Source of the DNA: an uncultured Collinsella sp.
GTDB lineage: Bacteria; Actinomycetota; Coriobacteriia; Coriobacteriales; Coriobacteriaceae
Reading direction: 5' to 3'
Assembly (NCBI GenBank): GCA_902464035.1
Contig: CABQHT010000006.1
Span: forward strand, 1-51,640
DNA length: 51,640 bases
The notes under the pieces: model-generated
Databases searched by the model: none
What the model was told of the DNA's origin: nothing
Seen by the model: the letters and a program-made list of their open reading frames with translations, nothing else
Part shown: in pieces, positions 36,062 to 44,518 of the stretch
Position numbering within the stretch: position 1 is the first letter of the stretch
How the letters are laid out: every line of letters begins with the position of its first letter
Translations under genes and position numbers: made by a program

Positions 36062-36694
36062 CTATCCCCTCTTCCTTGCGGCGTCGGCGGCGCGGCGCGC
36101 CAGCGCATCGGCGCGCGGCAACCACATGTCGAGCAACTCATCACACGCCGTCTCGAGCTCCTCAGCACGAGCGCGATCCTTCATAGACGTGGTGTTCGCA
36201 AAGAGCGTCAAGCTCGCGCCCTGCATAGCGGAACGGCAGAACACGGCGCCGCACGCCACATCGGACAGCAGCTGACGCGAACCCTTGTCGGCCATGTCCT
36301 CGAGCAGCGCCAGTGCACGCCCGCAGGCATCCATAATGCGATACGGCGGCATAGCGGCCACATGCAGCGCATCCTGAATCGCGGTCGCTCGAGCCGGATC
36401 GCCACGCGGAATACCGTACGCCGCGGACACCTGCCCATATGCACGAACGTCCTCGGCAACCAACTCGACAAGCTCCTGGGCCAACTCATCTGCCTGGGCA
36501 AATGCGCGCGTCAGATCATCCGCGCGATCGGCAAGCGCGGGATTGGTTGCCCCGTAACGCGCGACCATCCCGCACAGCGAGGCACCCAGCGCGCCCACAA
36601 AGGCGCTCGCACTGCCGCCGCCGGGAACCGGCTCGCGCGCAGCCAGCGCCTCGGCAAAATCGCGACAGGTCTTGTCCATCATTTCTTGGCTCAT
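36062..36694 (-). CDS. fchA: Formimidoyltetrahydrofolate cyclodeaminase (FTCD_C / FchA family)
   Basis: 210 residues. PVPGGGSASAFVGALGASLCGMV is split here as the family's Gly-rich signature (about residues 21-43), in an all-helical fold. The family converts 5-formimino-THF to 5,10-methenyl-THF plus ammonia, feeding one-carbon units from histidine or purine breakdown; some members act as methenyl-THF cyclohydrolase. No fused transferase domain is present. Two starts are close (36700 and 36694); the latter has the better spacing to GAAGG. Directly upstream of folD. Confidence 0.88.
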   Translation of the reverse strand: MSQEMMDKTCRDFAEALAAREPVPGGGSASAFVGALGASLCGMVARYGATNPALADRADDLTRAFAQADELAQELVELVAEDVRAYGQVSAAYGIPRGDPARATAIQDALHVAAMPPYRIMDACGRALALLEDMADKGSRQLLSDVACGAVFCRSAMQGASLTLFANTTSMKDRARAEELETACDELLDMWLPRADALARRAADAARKRG

Positions 36695-37080
36695 ACGCAT
36701 GCACCTTCAAGTCATATACATCGGTGGGGTGGCATCCGCCGACCAACCGCATCAATCACGTAATGGTGCTAAGTCTAGCCCATAAGCACACGAGCGTCAG
36801 CGCACCTGGCCATCGCGGATTTCTATGGCACGCGATAGGCGGCGGCAACGCAAACATGGGACACATGGCCCACCTTTCGAGACTTCCCGGCAGCACAAAC
36901 TGGGGCATATCTATAAGTAAGGAGCCCGTTGGGGCACGGCTGCGCAACGATCACAAACCACGAACGGAGGTATTAACGCGCCCATACAACCCACGCACAA
37001 AGACATCCGCCGCAAACGGAAACAGGGCCCCAGCAGCATGCGGTACCGCGATGTCACCGACAGACAAGGAGGACGCCACC
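36695..37080. other. Gap upstream of the first lipoprotein gene
   Basis: No supported gene. At 36856-36874 is a 19-bp string, ATGGGACACATGGCCCACC, repeated exactly at 37831-37849 before the second lipoprotein gene. An AAGGAGG near 37067-37074 serves the lipoprotein. The rest shows no other repeat. Confidence 0.5.
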
Positions 37081-37680
37081 ATGAAGAAAAAGACCCTATC
37101 GATCCTTTCCCTTTGCATCGCCCTCTTTGCCGCGCTCGCCCTCGTGGGCTGCGGCGGAAACGCATCGGGCGGCGGCAGCGCCTCCAAGAGCGAGAGCAAG
37201 GAAAAGGCCCCCGTCGCCAAGAAGACCGACTTTATCTGGTTTAAGGTCGAGATGCCCGAGGGCGTTGGCGTAAGCGACTCGGCCGGCAAGAACGCCGACA
37301 GAGTCCAACTCACGTTCCCCGAAGACGAGAACGGTTCATCCGACCGCTTCATCCCCGTCTGGAAAAAGGCGATGACGGCTGAGGAGTCCCACGCCGACCA
37401 GGCGGAAAAGAAGGGGGATACGTTCCAGTGGAAGGATGGCGGGTCCGTCGAGTATAACGGCAGGACGTGGCTCGTCGGAACATACGAGGACAACAGCGGC
37501 ATCTCAACCATGCTTTTTACCGACGTTGAGCCGGGAAGCGTCTACGTCCTCGTCTCGAACTTCGACCAGCACAAGAAAGAAGCCGAAGCGCTCCTCAACT
37601 CCATCGAGTTCCCCGATGACATGGAAGAGGCAGTTTCCGAGGCACGCGAAGTCGAGATTTCGAGCATCGAGATCAAGTAA
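37081..37680 (+). CDS. Lipoprotein of unknown function (tandem paralogue 1)
   Basis: 199 residues. The N-terminus has two or three Lys, a hydrophobic core and the lipobox LVGC (Cys about residue 23), so it is lipid-anchored outside the membrane. A Gly/Ser/Lys linker precedes a single domain beginning DFIWFKVEMPEGVGV and ending in EISSIEIK. It shares DFIWFKVE.PEGV, SDRFIPV, YNG.TW and GSVYV.V.N with the next gene. No catalytic motif was seen; ligand binding is possible. AAGGAGG sets the start, and long upstream reading in frame is not real. Followed by its own terminator. Confidence 0.8.
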   Translation: MKKKTLSILSLCIALFAALALVGCGGNASGGGSASKSESKEKAPVAKKTDFIWFKVEMPEGVGVSDSAGKNADRVQLTFPEDENGSSDRFIPVWKKAMTAEESHADQAEKKGDTFQWKDGGSVEYNGRTWLVGTYEDNSGISTMLFTDVEPGSVYVLVSNFDQHKKEAEALLNSIEFPDDMEEAVSEAREVEISSIEIK

Positions 37681-37749
37681 CGGGACACCCGCACGCGCCT
37701 ACGCGCACCCGCGCACATGCGCCCCATTAAAACAACGGGCGCCCAACCC

Positions 37750-37785
37750 GGGGAGGGCCGACAGCATCGGCCCTCCCCTCTTTTG
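37750..37785 (+). terminator. Rho-independent terminator of lipoprotein 1
   Basis: GGGGAGGGCCGA and TCGGCCCTCCCC form a perfect 12-bp stem, followed by TCTTTT. Confidence 0.9.
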
Positions 37786-37830
37786 GACCCGCGCATATTG
37801 CCACTTGTCGGCGCAAATCCGGCCCTCAGA

Positions 37831-37849
37831 ATGGGACACATGGCCCACC
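37831..37849 (+). repeat. 19-bp exact repeat shared by both lipoprotein upstream regions
   Basis: ATGGGACACATGGCCCACC occurs here and at 36856-36874. It lies 73 bp before the second lipoprotein start and 207 bp before the first. It contains GGG...CCC symmetry and may be a regulator site, or a trace of the duplication. Confidence 0.5.
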
Positions 37850-37921
37850 CTAGCGAGCCGTCCACGCGTACAGTAAAGGCAGGTAATCCATGGGCGGTTA
37901 CAGATCGAGGAGGACACGACC

Positions 37922-38515
37922 ATGAAAAAGAAGGCCTTTGCGATTCTCACCCTCTGCATGAGTCTTTTTGCCGCAGTTGCTCTGGTGGGCTGCGGTGGCA
38001 GCGGCGGCGCTACCGGCAGTGGCGGTGGCGGCGGAGCAGAAAAGCCAGCCGTGGATATGAGGACCGACTTCATCTGGTTTAAGGTCGAGGTCCCCGAGGG
38101 CGTCGAAATCACCGACGTCGCAGGCGACACGGCCGATAGGGCCCAGTTTAAGTTCGCCGAGAGCGAGCACGCCAGCGACCGCTTCATCCCCGTCTTCGAC
38201 TCTGACAAGAACGCCGACGAGCTGTTCGACTACGAGGCCAAATGGAAGGCCAACTTTGAGTGGACCGAGAATGACCCCGTCAAGTACAACGGCAAGACTT
38301 GGCGCAACGCTTCCTATACACACTCGGGCGGCGTGACGACTGAGTACTTCACCGAAGCAGGCGGCGGCAGCGTCTACGTGAGCATCGACAACGTCGAGGA
38401 GCACAAGGACGCCGTCGAGACCATGATGAAGTCTCTGGAGTTTGCCGACGACATCGCCAAGGCAAAGACCGAGGCCATGGACGTCAAGCTCGACGATATC
38501 GAGATCAAGCGCTAA
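37922..38515 (+). CDS. Lipoprotein of unknown function (tandem paralogue 2)
   Basis: 197 residues. Lipobox LVGC after a basic, hydrophobic signal, then a pure Gly/Ser/Ala linker and the same domain as the upstream paralogue (DFIWFKVEVPEGVEI, SDRFIPVF, KYNGKTWRNASY, GSVYVSIDN, LDDIEIKR). The level of divergence suggests an old tandem duplication with each copy retaining its own promoter region and terminator. GAGGAGG lies 6-7 nt before the ATG. Substrate unknown. Confidence 0.8.
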   Translation: MKKKAFAILTLCMSLFAAVALVGCGGSGGATGSGGGGGAEKPAVDMRTDFIWFKVEVPEGVEITDVAGDTADRAQFKFAESEHASDRFIPVFDSDKNADELFDYEAKWKANFEWTENDPVKYNGKTWRNASYTHSGGVTTEYFTEAGGGSVYVSIDNVEEHKDAVETMMKSLEFADDIAKAKTEAMDVKLDDIEIKR

Positions 38516-38585
38516 GCGACTGGCGAGCGCAGCGGGAAACACGGGCGCAGTACAAACAAGCGACGATACCCCAGCGCTTCGCACC

Positions 38586-38620
38586 AAGGGAGGATCGGCT
38601 CGCCGGCCCTCCCTTTCTTA
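38586..38620 (+). terminator. Rho-independent terminator of lipoprotein 2
   Basis: AAGGGAGG pairs with CCTCCCTT around an inner CGGC/GCCG pair, followed by TCTTA. Confidence 0.7.
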
Positions 38621-38820
38621 TGCCGGTAGCCGGCGAACGCGAGGGCGCCGGGCGGCAAAACCACCCCCCAGCGCGGTAGCAGCACAAATAGACAAGCGCC
38701 CCAACGCGTCCGCCCGCCGATTTATAGCGCCGCGCAGACAATTAAGCCAACACGTTTAGACATCCGGGCAGTATAGTGAACAAAATGAGTGCATAACCGC
38801 ACCCTGCGAACGGAGGAGTT
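38621..38820. other. Gap before the phospholipase gene
   Basis: No gene is visible. A TATAGT -10-like hexamer at 38772-38777 lacks a good -35. GGAGGAG lies 2-8 nt before the phospholipase ATG. Confidence 0.4.
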
Positions 38821-41319
38821 ATGATCGAGCACCACGCCATCAGCCGTCGAGCATTCACGTTGGGCCTAGGACTCGCAGCATTGTCGCCATTTGCAAGCCT
38901 GCCCGAAACCGCGCGATTGGGCCTTCCCCTGCGAGCGGCATTTGCAGACAACACACCCGCACCGTCGGACAGCCTCGACAATTTCGTCATTCGCCTTCGC
39001 CCCGCGGGCTATTTTCGCACCGCGAGCGTCAACCAAGACGGCAACGTTCGCGGCAACGTCTGTCACCTGTTTAACGACGGCACGTCCAGCAAGCTCATCC
39101 TTGAGAACGTAACGACCAAGAATGACGATACAAACTGGTATGCTATCCGCACCTTGCTCAATTTCGAAGAGCATAAAAAGACGGGCTACAGCATTTGGTC
39201 GGTCGACGACGACTCTGACAAAGATGGAAAGGTCATCCACGTATGGGGCGGCGAGTATGACAACAAGCCCAGCCGCGCTTTTGCGTTCGAGCGTCAATCA
39301 AACGGAACCTATATCATCCGAGACCGCACGGTCGAGAAAGAAACCGAGAAAAAAGACATTAAGTACCTGGCAATAGAATCGAACGGCGAAGACCAGGACA
39401 ACAATAAGATCTGCCATAAGAGTAAGAGCATTCCGTGGGAGCTCGAACTTATCGGTTACGACATGAAAAAGAACGATGCCACGGTTAGCAGCCTCGACTG
39501 GATCACGTACAGCAGCTACGTCGATGGGCCATGTTGGATGAAATACGTCGACGACAACAAGTTCCTCGACGAGCTGAGCATCCCGGGTACGCACGATTCG
39601 GGCACCTGCAGCGTGGACAACGACACTGAGCCCCAATCCTCGCAAGTAAAATGCCAGCAGGATTACATTCCCACGCAGTTGCTCGAAGGCATTCGCTATT
39701 TTGATATCCGGCTCGGAAAGGGCGACGACCCCGGTATCGACCACGGGGATTACTACCTGCTCAAAAAAGACGGGTACTATCTGCATCTCTCCGATGTCAT
39801 CGGGTACTTTAAAACGTTTTTGAACGAAAACCCGACAGAAGCGCTCATCATGCTTGTATCACGAGGCAACGACGAGGCTACCGACGAAAGTGTTACGACG
39901 GCTTTCGCCAAGGTTTTGGACGACAACCCCAAACTGTTCTATACGTCGAGCCGAATCCCCACGCTACACGAGGTGCGCGGAAAGATCGTTCTGCTGCGTC
40001 GATTTAGGCTCGCCGGCAACAGTGTAAGCGGCCACACGTGGGGCCTCGACCTTACCGAATGGGATGACAAGATCAAGGCTCACTCCGACAGCGCCACTAT
40101 GTGTCTCGTCCAAGACGTGCGGGGCTTTGAAGCCGCGGGGGAAACAGGCGACAAAGAGCCCTATTGCACCAAGGTATACGCCCAGGACAAGTACAAACTC
40201 ACGGGAACCGACAAGCTCAGCTGGGTCGATAATGCGCTGAAGGAAACGACCGGGCGCACGCGCAACGAGGTAGATGTCGAGGACGATAACGGGGCCAAGG
40301 AGCAAGTCCTGGAGCGCTGCTGGTCTATCAACTACACCAGCTGCACGGGCTTGTCGCACGGAGGCAATCCTTTTACCTCGGCACGAGTAGTCAACGAGCA
40401 TCTGTATAAGAGCCCGTACATCAACCCCAGCGGCACCGAGGATACAAAGTCAGATTACCTCAAGCACATTGGCATCATCGCATCCGACTTTGTTGATGCG
40501 GCGCTGGCCCGGAGCATCTACCAGCGCAATTACGATACGGAGCACAAGCAGACGGCTTCGTACTATCTCCCGTACTATCTCCCGACCCGCATGCGCATGA
40601 CGTACGGCGACTCGCTGAGCGATGCCTCGCTCCAGGATGGCAAGACCGTTGGCGAGGGCCATTTCCGCCTTGTCGACAGCAGCAACGCGCTCAACGCGAC
40701 AGCTTCGGGCCATGCGTTTGCTATCGAATATGTGGATGTCGACGCCCTGGGCAACGAGACCGTTACGGGGCTGCAGGGCTCTGTGCCCATTGATATCGAT
40801 CCACGCGCGCTGACGCCCCATTTTGAGGGACTCGAAGGCCTTAAGGCCGGCGAAGACGTGCGCGCCAAGATTGCGGCATCACTCGAGGGCAAGCTCGAAA
40901 CCGATGCCTGCACGGCCCATCTCGAGTTTGTGCACGACGCGGACGGCGCTCCGGGCACGGCAATGGCCGAGGGCGAAACATTTGCCGCAGGAACGTACTG
41001 GGTGCGCGTGAACGGTCTCTTGGGCGACGCGGCGCAGAACTACACGCTCGCCAGCGATGGAGCCGCAAGCTTTACCGTAGCGGCCTCGGACAGTGCAGGC
41101 GGCGCCAGCACCGGCACGGGTTCCAACGCAGGCGGCGCCGACAAGAATGGCAAGGGCAACAAGAGCGACCAGAGCAAGAACTCGGGCGGAAAACTCGCCG
41201 ACACGGGCGATGGCTCCGGCATTGCCGCCGGGCTCGCCGCTGCCGCCGTGGCGACGACGGTCGCAGGTGCAGCAATGCTTGCCAGTGACCGCGACAATAC
41301 CGAAGACGTTAACGAATAG
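38821..41319 (+). CDS. Secreted PI-PLC-like phospholipase, Tat signal and LAxTG wall anchor
   Basis: 832 residues. A twin-arginine signal (SRRAFTLGLGLAALSPFA) is followed by a ricin-like beta region (about 50-215, NFVIRLRPAGYF ... YLAIESNG), then a phosphatidylinositol-specific phospholipase C X domain: LSIPGTHDSG with catalytic His 258 and GIDHGDYY with His 308, the same 50-residue spacing as in Bacillus PI-PLC. After that come a beta sandwich-like stretch, a Gly/Ser/Lys linker and LADTG (792-796), a hydrophobic helix and a short acidic tail, which fits a sortase E-type signal. It should hydrolyse PI or GPI-type lipids at the cell surface. Tat export with a folded enzyme is notable. No sortase is in the window. 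Confidence 0.88.
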   Translation: MIEHHAISRRAFTLGLGLAALSPFASLPETARLGLPLRAAFADNTPAPSDSLDNFVIRLRPAGYFRTASVNQDGNVRGNVCHLFNDGTSSKLILENVTTKNDDTNWYAIRTLLNFEEHKKTGYSIWSVDDDSDKDGKVIHVWGGEYDNKPSRAFAFERQSNGTYIIRDRTVEKETEKKDIKYLAIESNGEDQDNNKICHKSKSIPWELELIGYDMKKNDATVSSLDWITYSSYVDGPCWMKYVDDNKFLDELSIPGTHDSGTCSVDNDTEPQSSQVKCQQDYIPTQLLEGIRYFDIRLGKGDDPGIDHGDYYLLKKDGYYLHLSDVIGYFKTFLNENPTEALIMLVSRGNDEATDESVTTAFAKVLDDNPKLFYTSSRIPTLHEVRGKIVLLRRFRLAGNSVSGHTWGLDLTEWDDKIKAHSDSATMCLVQDVRGFEAAGETGDKEPYCTKVYAQDKYKLTGTDKLSWVDNALKETTGRTRNEVDVEDDNGAKEQVLERCWSINYTSCTGLSHGGNPFTSARVVNEHLYKSPYINPSGTEDTKSDYLKHIGIIASDFVDAALARSIYQRNYDTEHKQTASYYLPYYLPTRMRMTYGDSLSDASLQDGKTVGEGHFRLVDSSNALNATASGHAFAIEYVDVDALGNETVTGLQGSVPIDIDPRALTPHFEGLEGLKAGEDVRAKIAASLEGKLETDACTAHLEFVHDADGAPGTAMAEGETFAAGTYWVRVNGLLGDAAQNYTLASDGAASFTVAASDSAGGASTGTGSNAGGADKNGKGNKSDQSKNSGGKLADTGDGSGIAAGLAAAAVATTVAGAAMLASDRDNTEDVNE

Positions 41320-41348
41320 GCAAGCCAGTCTTTTGGGCGCATCAACTC

Positions 41349-41387
41349 AATCGGGGCGCAGAATACCGTTCTGCGCCCCGATTTTTA
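41349..41387 (+). terminator. Rho-independent terminator of the phospholipase gene
   Basis: AATCGGGGCGCAGAA and its exact inverse flank TACCG, followed by TTT. The stem can also serve the convergent PH-like gene. Confidence 0.93.
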
Positions 41388-41411
41388 CCTTAGCCCGAAC
41401 GCCGTTATCGG

Positions 41412-41681
41412 CTACATCACCATGTTCAGCGCATTCACGAACTCCTGAGCTTGGGAGCGGCTGCTCAGGCTAAAGACACAAGCAGTCAACAGCCTGTTAC
41501 GTAGGAAAACGTCGCGGCCCTTGATCCTGTTGACCCCCGTGATGTCCTTAAGATAGACAATCTCGGTGTGCTTGCCGCCGAAAGTACCCTTCTTGAGCAC
41601 CTCGATACGATTGGGGTAGATCTTAACGTCTTTAAACCTACCCGAACCTTTGTCCTGGAATAGCAGCGTGTTGTTGTCCAT
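41412..41681 (-). CDS. Small PH-like domain protein
   Basis: 89 residues. Alternating strands (TLLFQDKGSGRFKDVKIYPN ends the first half; IEVLKKGTF, EIVYLKDITGV) and a C-terminal helix (RSQAQEFVNALNMV) give a single bacterial PH-type fold. Partner unknown. Start at 41681 has GGGAGTG 7 nt upstream; an in-frame start at 41726 lies in a TTGCGGTGA-containing repeat fragment and is less likely. Convergent with the phospholipase gene. Confidence 0.65.
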   Translation of the reverse strand: MDNNTLLFQDKGSGRFKDVKIYPNRIEVLKKGTFGGKHTEIVYLKDITGVNRIKGRDVFLRNRLLTACVFSLSSRSQAQEFVNALNMVM

Positions 41682-41696
41682 ACGCGTCACTCCCGT

Positions 41697-41744
41697 GGGG
41701 TTCGCTAAAACTGTCTCTATTGCCACATTTTAGTCACCGCAAGG
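41697..41744 (-). repeat. Divergent third copy of the TTGCGGTGA hairpin repeat
   Basis: On the minus strand TTGCGGTGA is followed, after about 13 inserted bases, by ATAGAGACAGTTTT, which matches the other arm end (AATAGGGACTG) of the copies at 1459 and 5019. The second arm is missing. A weak match. Confidence 0.35.
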
Positions 41745-41849
41745 CTCCCATGCGAAGGTGCCAGACAGCAAAGCAATTCGTGTCCGCGCGAGGCTTTAAA
41801 CTAAATGCAATCAAGATGCATTCCACAAGAGGAAAGTGGGGCGACAGTG

Positions 41850-42899
41850 ATGGGCGAACTGGTAAACCGTGGAGAATCGGCAATCGTGCCCGAAGGTTTT
41901 TACAAGCAGGTCTCCTCAATTCTCAACGCCGCTCGCGACAAGGCCTATACCGCCGTTAACTTTGCGATGGTTGAGGCGTATTGGGAGATCGGCAAGAGCA
42001 TTGTTGACGAGCAGGGCGGAGAGGAGCGCGCAGCATATGGAGAGGCATTGATTGCGGGCCTCTCCAGAAGGCTTACCGCGGATTTCGGAAGAGGCTTTGG
42101 CATCGCAAACCTTCGCAATATGCGTCAGTTCTTTCTTGCGTTTCCAATTCGCGACGCACTGCGTAGCGAATTGAGCTGGACTCATTACCGCAGGTTGATG
42201 CGCATTCCCGACCCTGATGCTCGCGCCTGGTACATGAACGAATGCGCCAATTCTCGCTGGAGCACGCGCCAGCTCGAACGCCAGATCAACACCATGTTCC
42301 GAGAGCGCCTACTTGCCAGCAAGGACAAGGAGGCCGTCACCCAGGAAATCCAAAAGCGCGCCCCGGCTCGTCGCCCCGAGGATATCATCCGTGACCCATA
42401 TGTGCTGGAGTTTTTAGGTTTCTCGGACGATACTGCGTTTCGCGAGAGCGATCTAGAGCAGGCGCTCATCACGCATCTTCAGAAGTTCCTGCTGGAGCTT
42501 GGCCGTGGTTTCGCTTTCGAGGCGCGCCAAAGGCGCATCACCTTTGATGGGCGCCATTTCTATATTGACCTTGTGTTTTACAACTATCTGATGCGCTGCT
42601 TCGTGCTCATCGACCTTAAGACGGACGATCTTACGCACCAGGACCTGGGCCAGATGCAAATGTATGTGAACTACTACACGCGCGAGCTCATGAACGAAGG
42701 CGACAATCCGCCCATAGGCATCGTGCTCTGCGCGGACAAAAGCGATTCGATCGTCGAGTACACGCTGCCCGAAGACAACGACCAAGTGTTTGCCGCCAAA
42801 TACCTGCCGTATCTTCCAAGCAAGGAAGAGCTGGCGCGCGAGCTGAGTGCCGAGTACCGCGCCATCAACGAAGCGACTAATGGCGAAGCGCAAGGATAG
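41850..42899 (+). CDS. YhcG/DUF1016 family PD-(D/E)XK nuclease protein
   Basis: 349 residues. The N-terminal half is the helical DUF1016 N domain (AYWEIGKSIV, ANLRNMRQFFLAFP, LSWTHYRRLM). The C-terminal half is a PD-(D/E)XK nuclease fold: FYIDLVFYN supplies the first Asp, VLIDLKT the D-x-K, and DLGQMQMYVNYY the following helix. The molecular role of YhcG proteins is not settled; they occur near restriction and defence genes. Here it stands alone. The start at 41850 has only a weak ribosome site (GTGGGG); 41805 is an alternative. The ADP-ribosylglycohydrolase gene follows after 63 bp. Confidence 0.85.
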   Translation: MGELVNRGESAIVPEGFYKQVSSILNAARDKAYTAVNFAMVEAYWEIGKSIVDEQGGEERAAYGEALIAGLSRRLTADFGRGFGIANLRNMRQFFLAFPIRDALRSELSWTHYRRLMRIPDPDARAWYMNECANSRWSTRQLERQINTMFRERLLASKDKEAVTQEIQKRAPARRPEDIIRDPYVLEFLGFSDDTAFRESDLEQALITHLQKFLLELGRGFAFEARQRRITFDGRHFYIDLVFYNYLMRCFVLIDLKTDDLTHQDLGQMQMYVNYYTRELMNEGDNPPIGIVLCADKSDSIVEYTLPEDNDQVFAAKYLPYLPSKEELARELSAEYRAINEATNGEAQG

Positions 42900-42962
42900 C
42901 AGCACGTTGCGACCGATACCCCCGACGGCACTCCACATCACCCGGGATAAGAGGAGCTTTCC

Positions 42963-43751
42963 ATGACAGACAGACCGAAAACAACACTGCGCGACTGCAT
43001 CTATGGGCTTGCCGTCGGTGACGCGCTGGGCGTTCCCTACGAGTTCAGGCCCCGCGGTACGTTCGAATGCACGGACATGATCGGCTACGGCACGCATGGG
43101 CAACCCGCCGGCACCTGGAGCGACGACACATCTATGACGCTTGCTACCTGCGACTCGATTAGGGAGCTCGGGCACATCGACACCGCGGACATGCGCGACA
43201 AGTTCGTAAGCTGGATTGCCCGTGGCGAGTATACGATCGACGGCGTTTTCGATTACGGCGGTACGACCGCCCGCGCCCTGCGCACCGGCAAAGGAGGCTC
43301 CGGCGAGCGCGACAACGGCAACGGATCGCTCATGCGCATCGCTCCCCTGGCGTTCACCGATGCGACAGACGAAGAGGTCAGCAAGGTCTCCGCGATTACG
43401 CACGCCCACAGAACGTCGACCGACGCATGCATCATATTTGTCGAGCTGATGAGGGATGTGATGAACGACGTGCTCCCCTCGTGGGCGCTCCATCTGAAAG
43501 GCGTGCCTGAGCAGGAGATCAGGTCGGGTGGCTTCGTGCGCGACACGCTTAAGGCAGCCACCTGGTGTTTCGTCAACACTAACAGCTACGAAGATTGCGT
43601 GCTTGCCGCCGTCAACCTAGGCGACGACACCGACACCACCGCAGCCGTCGCCGGCGCCCTCGCCGGCACGGCATACGGTCTCAAAGCCATCCCACAGGAG
43701 TGGATCGACACTCTGCGCGGCAAAGAGCTGATTGAGAGCTGCCTGTTTTAA
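42963..43751 (+). CDS. ADP-ribosylglycohydrolase family protein
   Basis: 262 residues. YGLAVGDALGVPYEF, GTWSDDTSMTLA and the C-terminal GDDTDTTAAVAGALAG provide the acidic di-magnesium site of the DraG/ARH family. Such enzymes remove ADP-ribose from proteins or small molecules in the cytosol. No ADP-ribosyltransferase is visible nearby, so the target is unknown. AGAGGAG lies about 6 nt before the ATG. The 73-residue protein follows by 32 bp, probably in the same transcript. Confidence 0.93.
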   Translation: MTDRPKTTLRDCIYGLAVGDALGVPYEFRPRGTFECTDMIGYGTHGQPAGTWSDDTSMTLATCDSIRELGHIDTADMRDKFVSWIARGEYTIDGVFDYGGTTARALRTGKGGSGERDNGNGSLMRIAPLAFTDATDEEVSKVSAITHAHRTSTDACIIFVELMRDVMNDVLPSWALHLKGVPEQEIRSGGFVRDTLKAATWCFVNTNSYEDCVLAAVNLGDDTDTTAAVAGALAGTAYGLKAIPQEWIDTLRGKELIESCLF

Positions 43752-43783
43752 GGCGCCATTCAAGAAATAAGGCAGGAGGCATC

Positions 43784-44005
43784 ATGGAGAGGAAGATCGC
43801 AAATATAGACGAGTTCCAAGTGGACGAAAACGGAATTCCGCTATTTCCAGTAGGACTGAAGGAGGAAACCAGCCTCTATGTCCTCCCCGACGGGCGTTAC
43901 CTCCCCTGCGGGGTCTACAGGACCGCGGACGGCGGTTCGATCATTTATGAGCCATCCGAACTAAGCTTCTTCGGGCAGATGCTTGCTCAATTCAAAGAGA
44001 ACTAG
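43784..44005 (+). CDS. Hypothetical 73-residue protein
   Basis: Strong ribosome site (GGAGG, 5-nt spacer). The sequence alternates short strands (LYVLPDGRYLPCGVYRTAD) with a helical end (LSFFGQMLAQFKEN). No family recognised and no membrane segment. Being directly behind the ADP-ribosylglycohydrolase gene, it may be its partner or simply co-transcribed. Confidence 0.65.
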   Translation: MERKIANIDEFQVDENGIPLFPVGLKEETSLYVLPDGRYLPCGVYRTADGGSIIYEPSELSFFGQMLAQFKEN

Positions 44006-44148
44006 AGGCTTGATTGCCCGTTAGATCGACACTGCTCCAAGCCATGGGGCGGGTAGGATGTCTCCCGCCGCGGCCTGTGAGGTAGAATTACGACTGCCGC
44101 GAAATCCGCCTGCGGGCAACGCTCCGATCTCCGATTGGGGTGAAGCCT

Positions 44149-44241
44149 ATGAACTTGTTTCTTGAAATCCTGCGCCTCTCGATGTATGTAACCGGCATCG
44201 TCCGGAACCTCTACTCGATCTGGCGGGAATATAAGCAGTAA
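44149..44241 (+). CDS. Possible 30-residue amphipathic peptide
   Basis: An ATG preceded by GGGGTGAAG opens a 30-codon frame, MNLFLEILRLSMYVTGIVRN then LYSIWREYKQ. A hydrophobic, aromatic stretch ending in charged residues is typical of small membrane peptides such as type I toxins. A stem-loop (44264-44289) follows 22 bp later, giving a compact transcript. No antisense RNA promoter could be shown. Too short to be sure it is translated. Confidence 0.4.
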   Translation: MNLFLEILRLSMYVTGIVRNLYSIWREYKQ

Positions 44242-44263
44242 CGGATAGCGAAGGGAGTCATGC

Positions 44264-44289
44264 AAAGGGCCGGTCGCACCCGGCCCTTT
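44264..44289 (+). terminator. Hairpin after the small peptide gene
   Basis: AAAGGGCCGG and CCGGCCCTTT are exact inverses around TCGCAC. The run of T is only three long, so strength is uncertain. Confidence 0.6.
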
Positions 44290-44518
44290 AGACGATAGTA
44301 CCTGCGTTGCCCGCGCTTCCAAAGTTGACCGACTGAGGAGCGGGTTCCGCGGCACATCCTGATTTTACCCAGTGGCAAGGCTCTTTTACAGCCGTTCCAC
44401 CGTTTATTTACATCCGCCAATCAAGACGAGGCTACTACGCACCTTTATTACACACGTTGTTTTCAGCCTGGTATAAACAAGTTCAATAATAGAATGCAAA
44501 TCCAACCATCGTGTCTGA
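44290..44518. other. Gap without a supported gene
   Basis: A+T-richer than its surroundings. No reading frame with a ribosome site, no repeat shared with the rest of the window and no strong hairpin seen. Confidence 0.5.

Noticed and set aside
36439..37080. Long in-frame extension upstream of the first lipoprotein
   Set aside because: It would bury the lipoprotein signal peptide in mid-protein and overlaps the cyclodeaminase gene; AAGGAGG marks the ATG at 37081.
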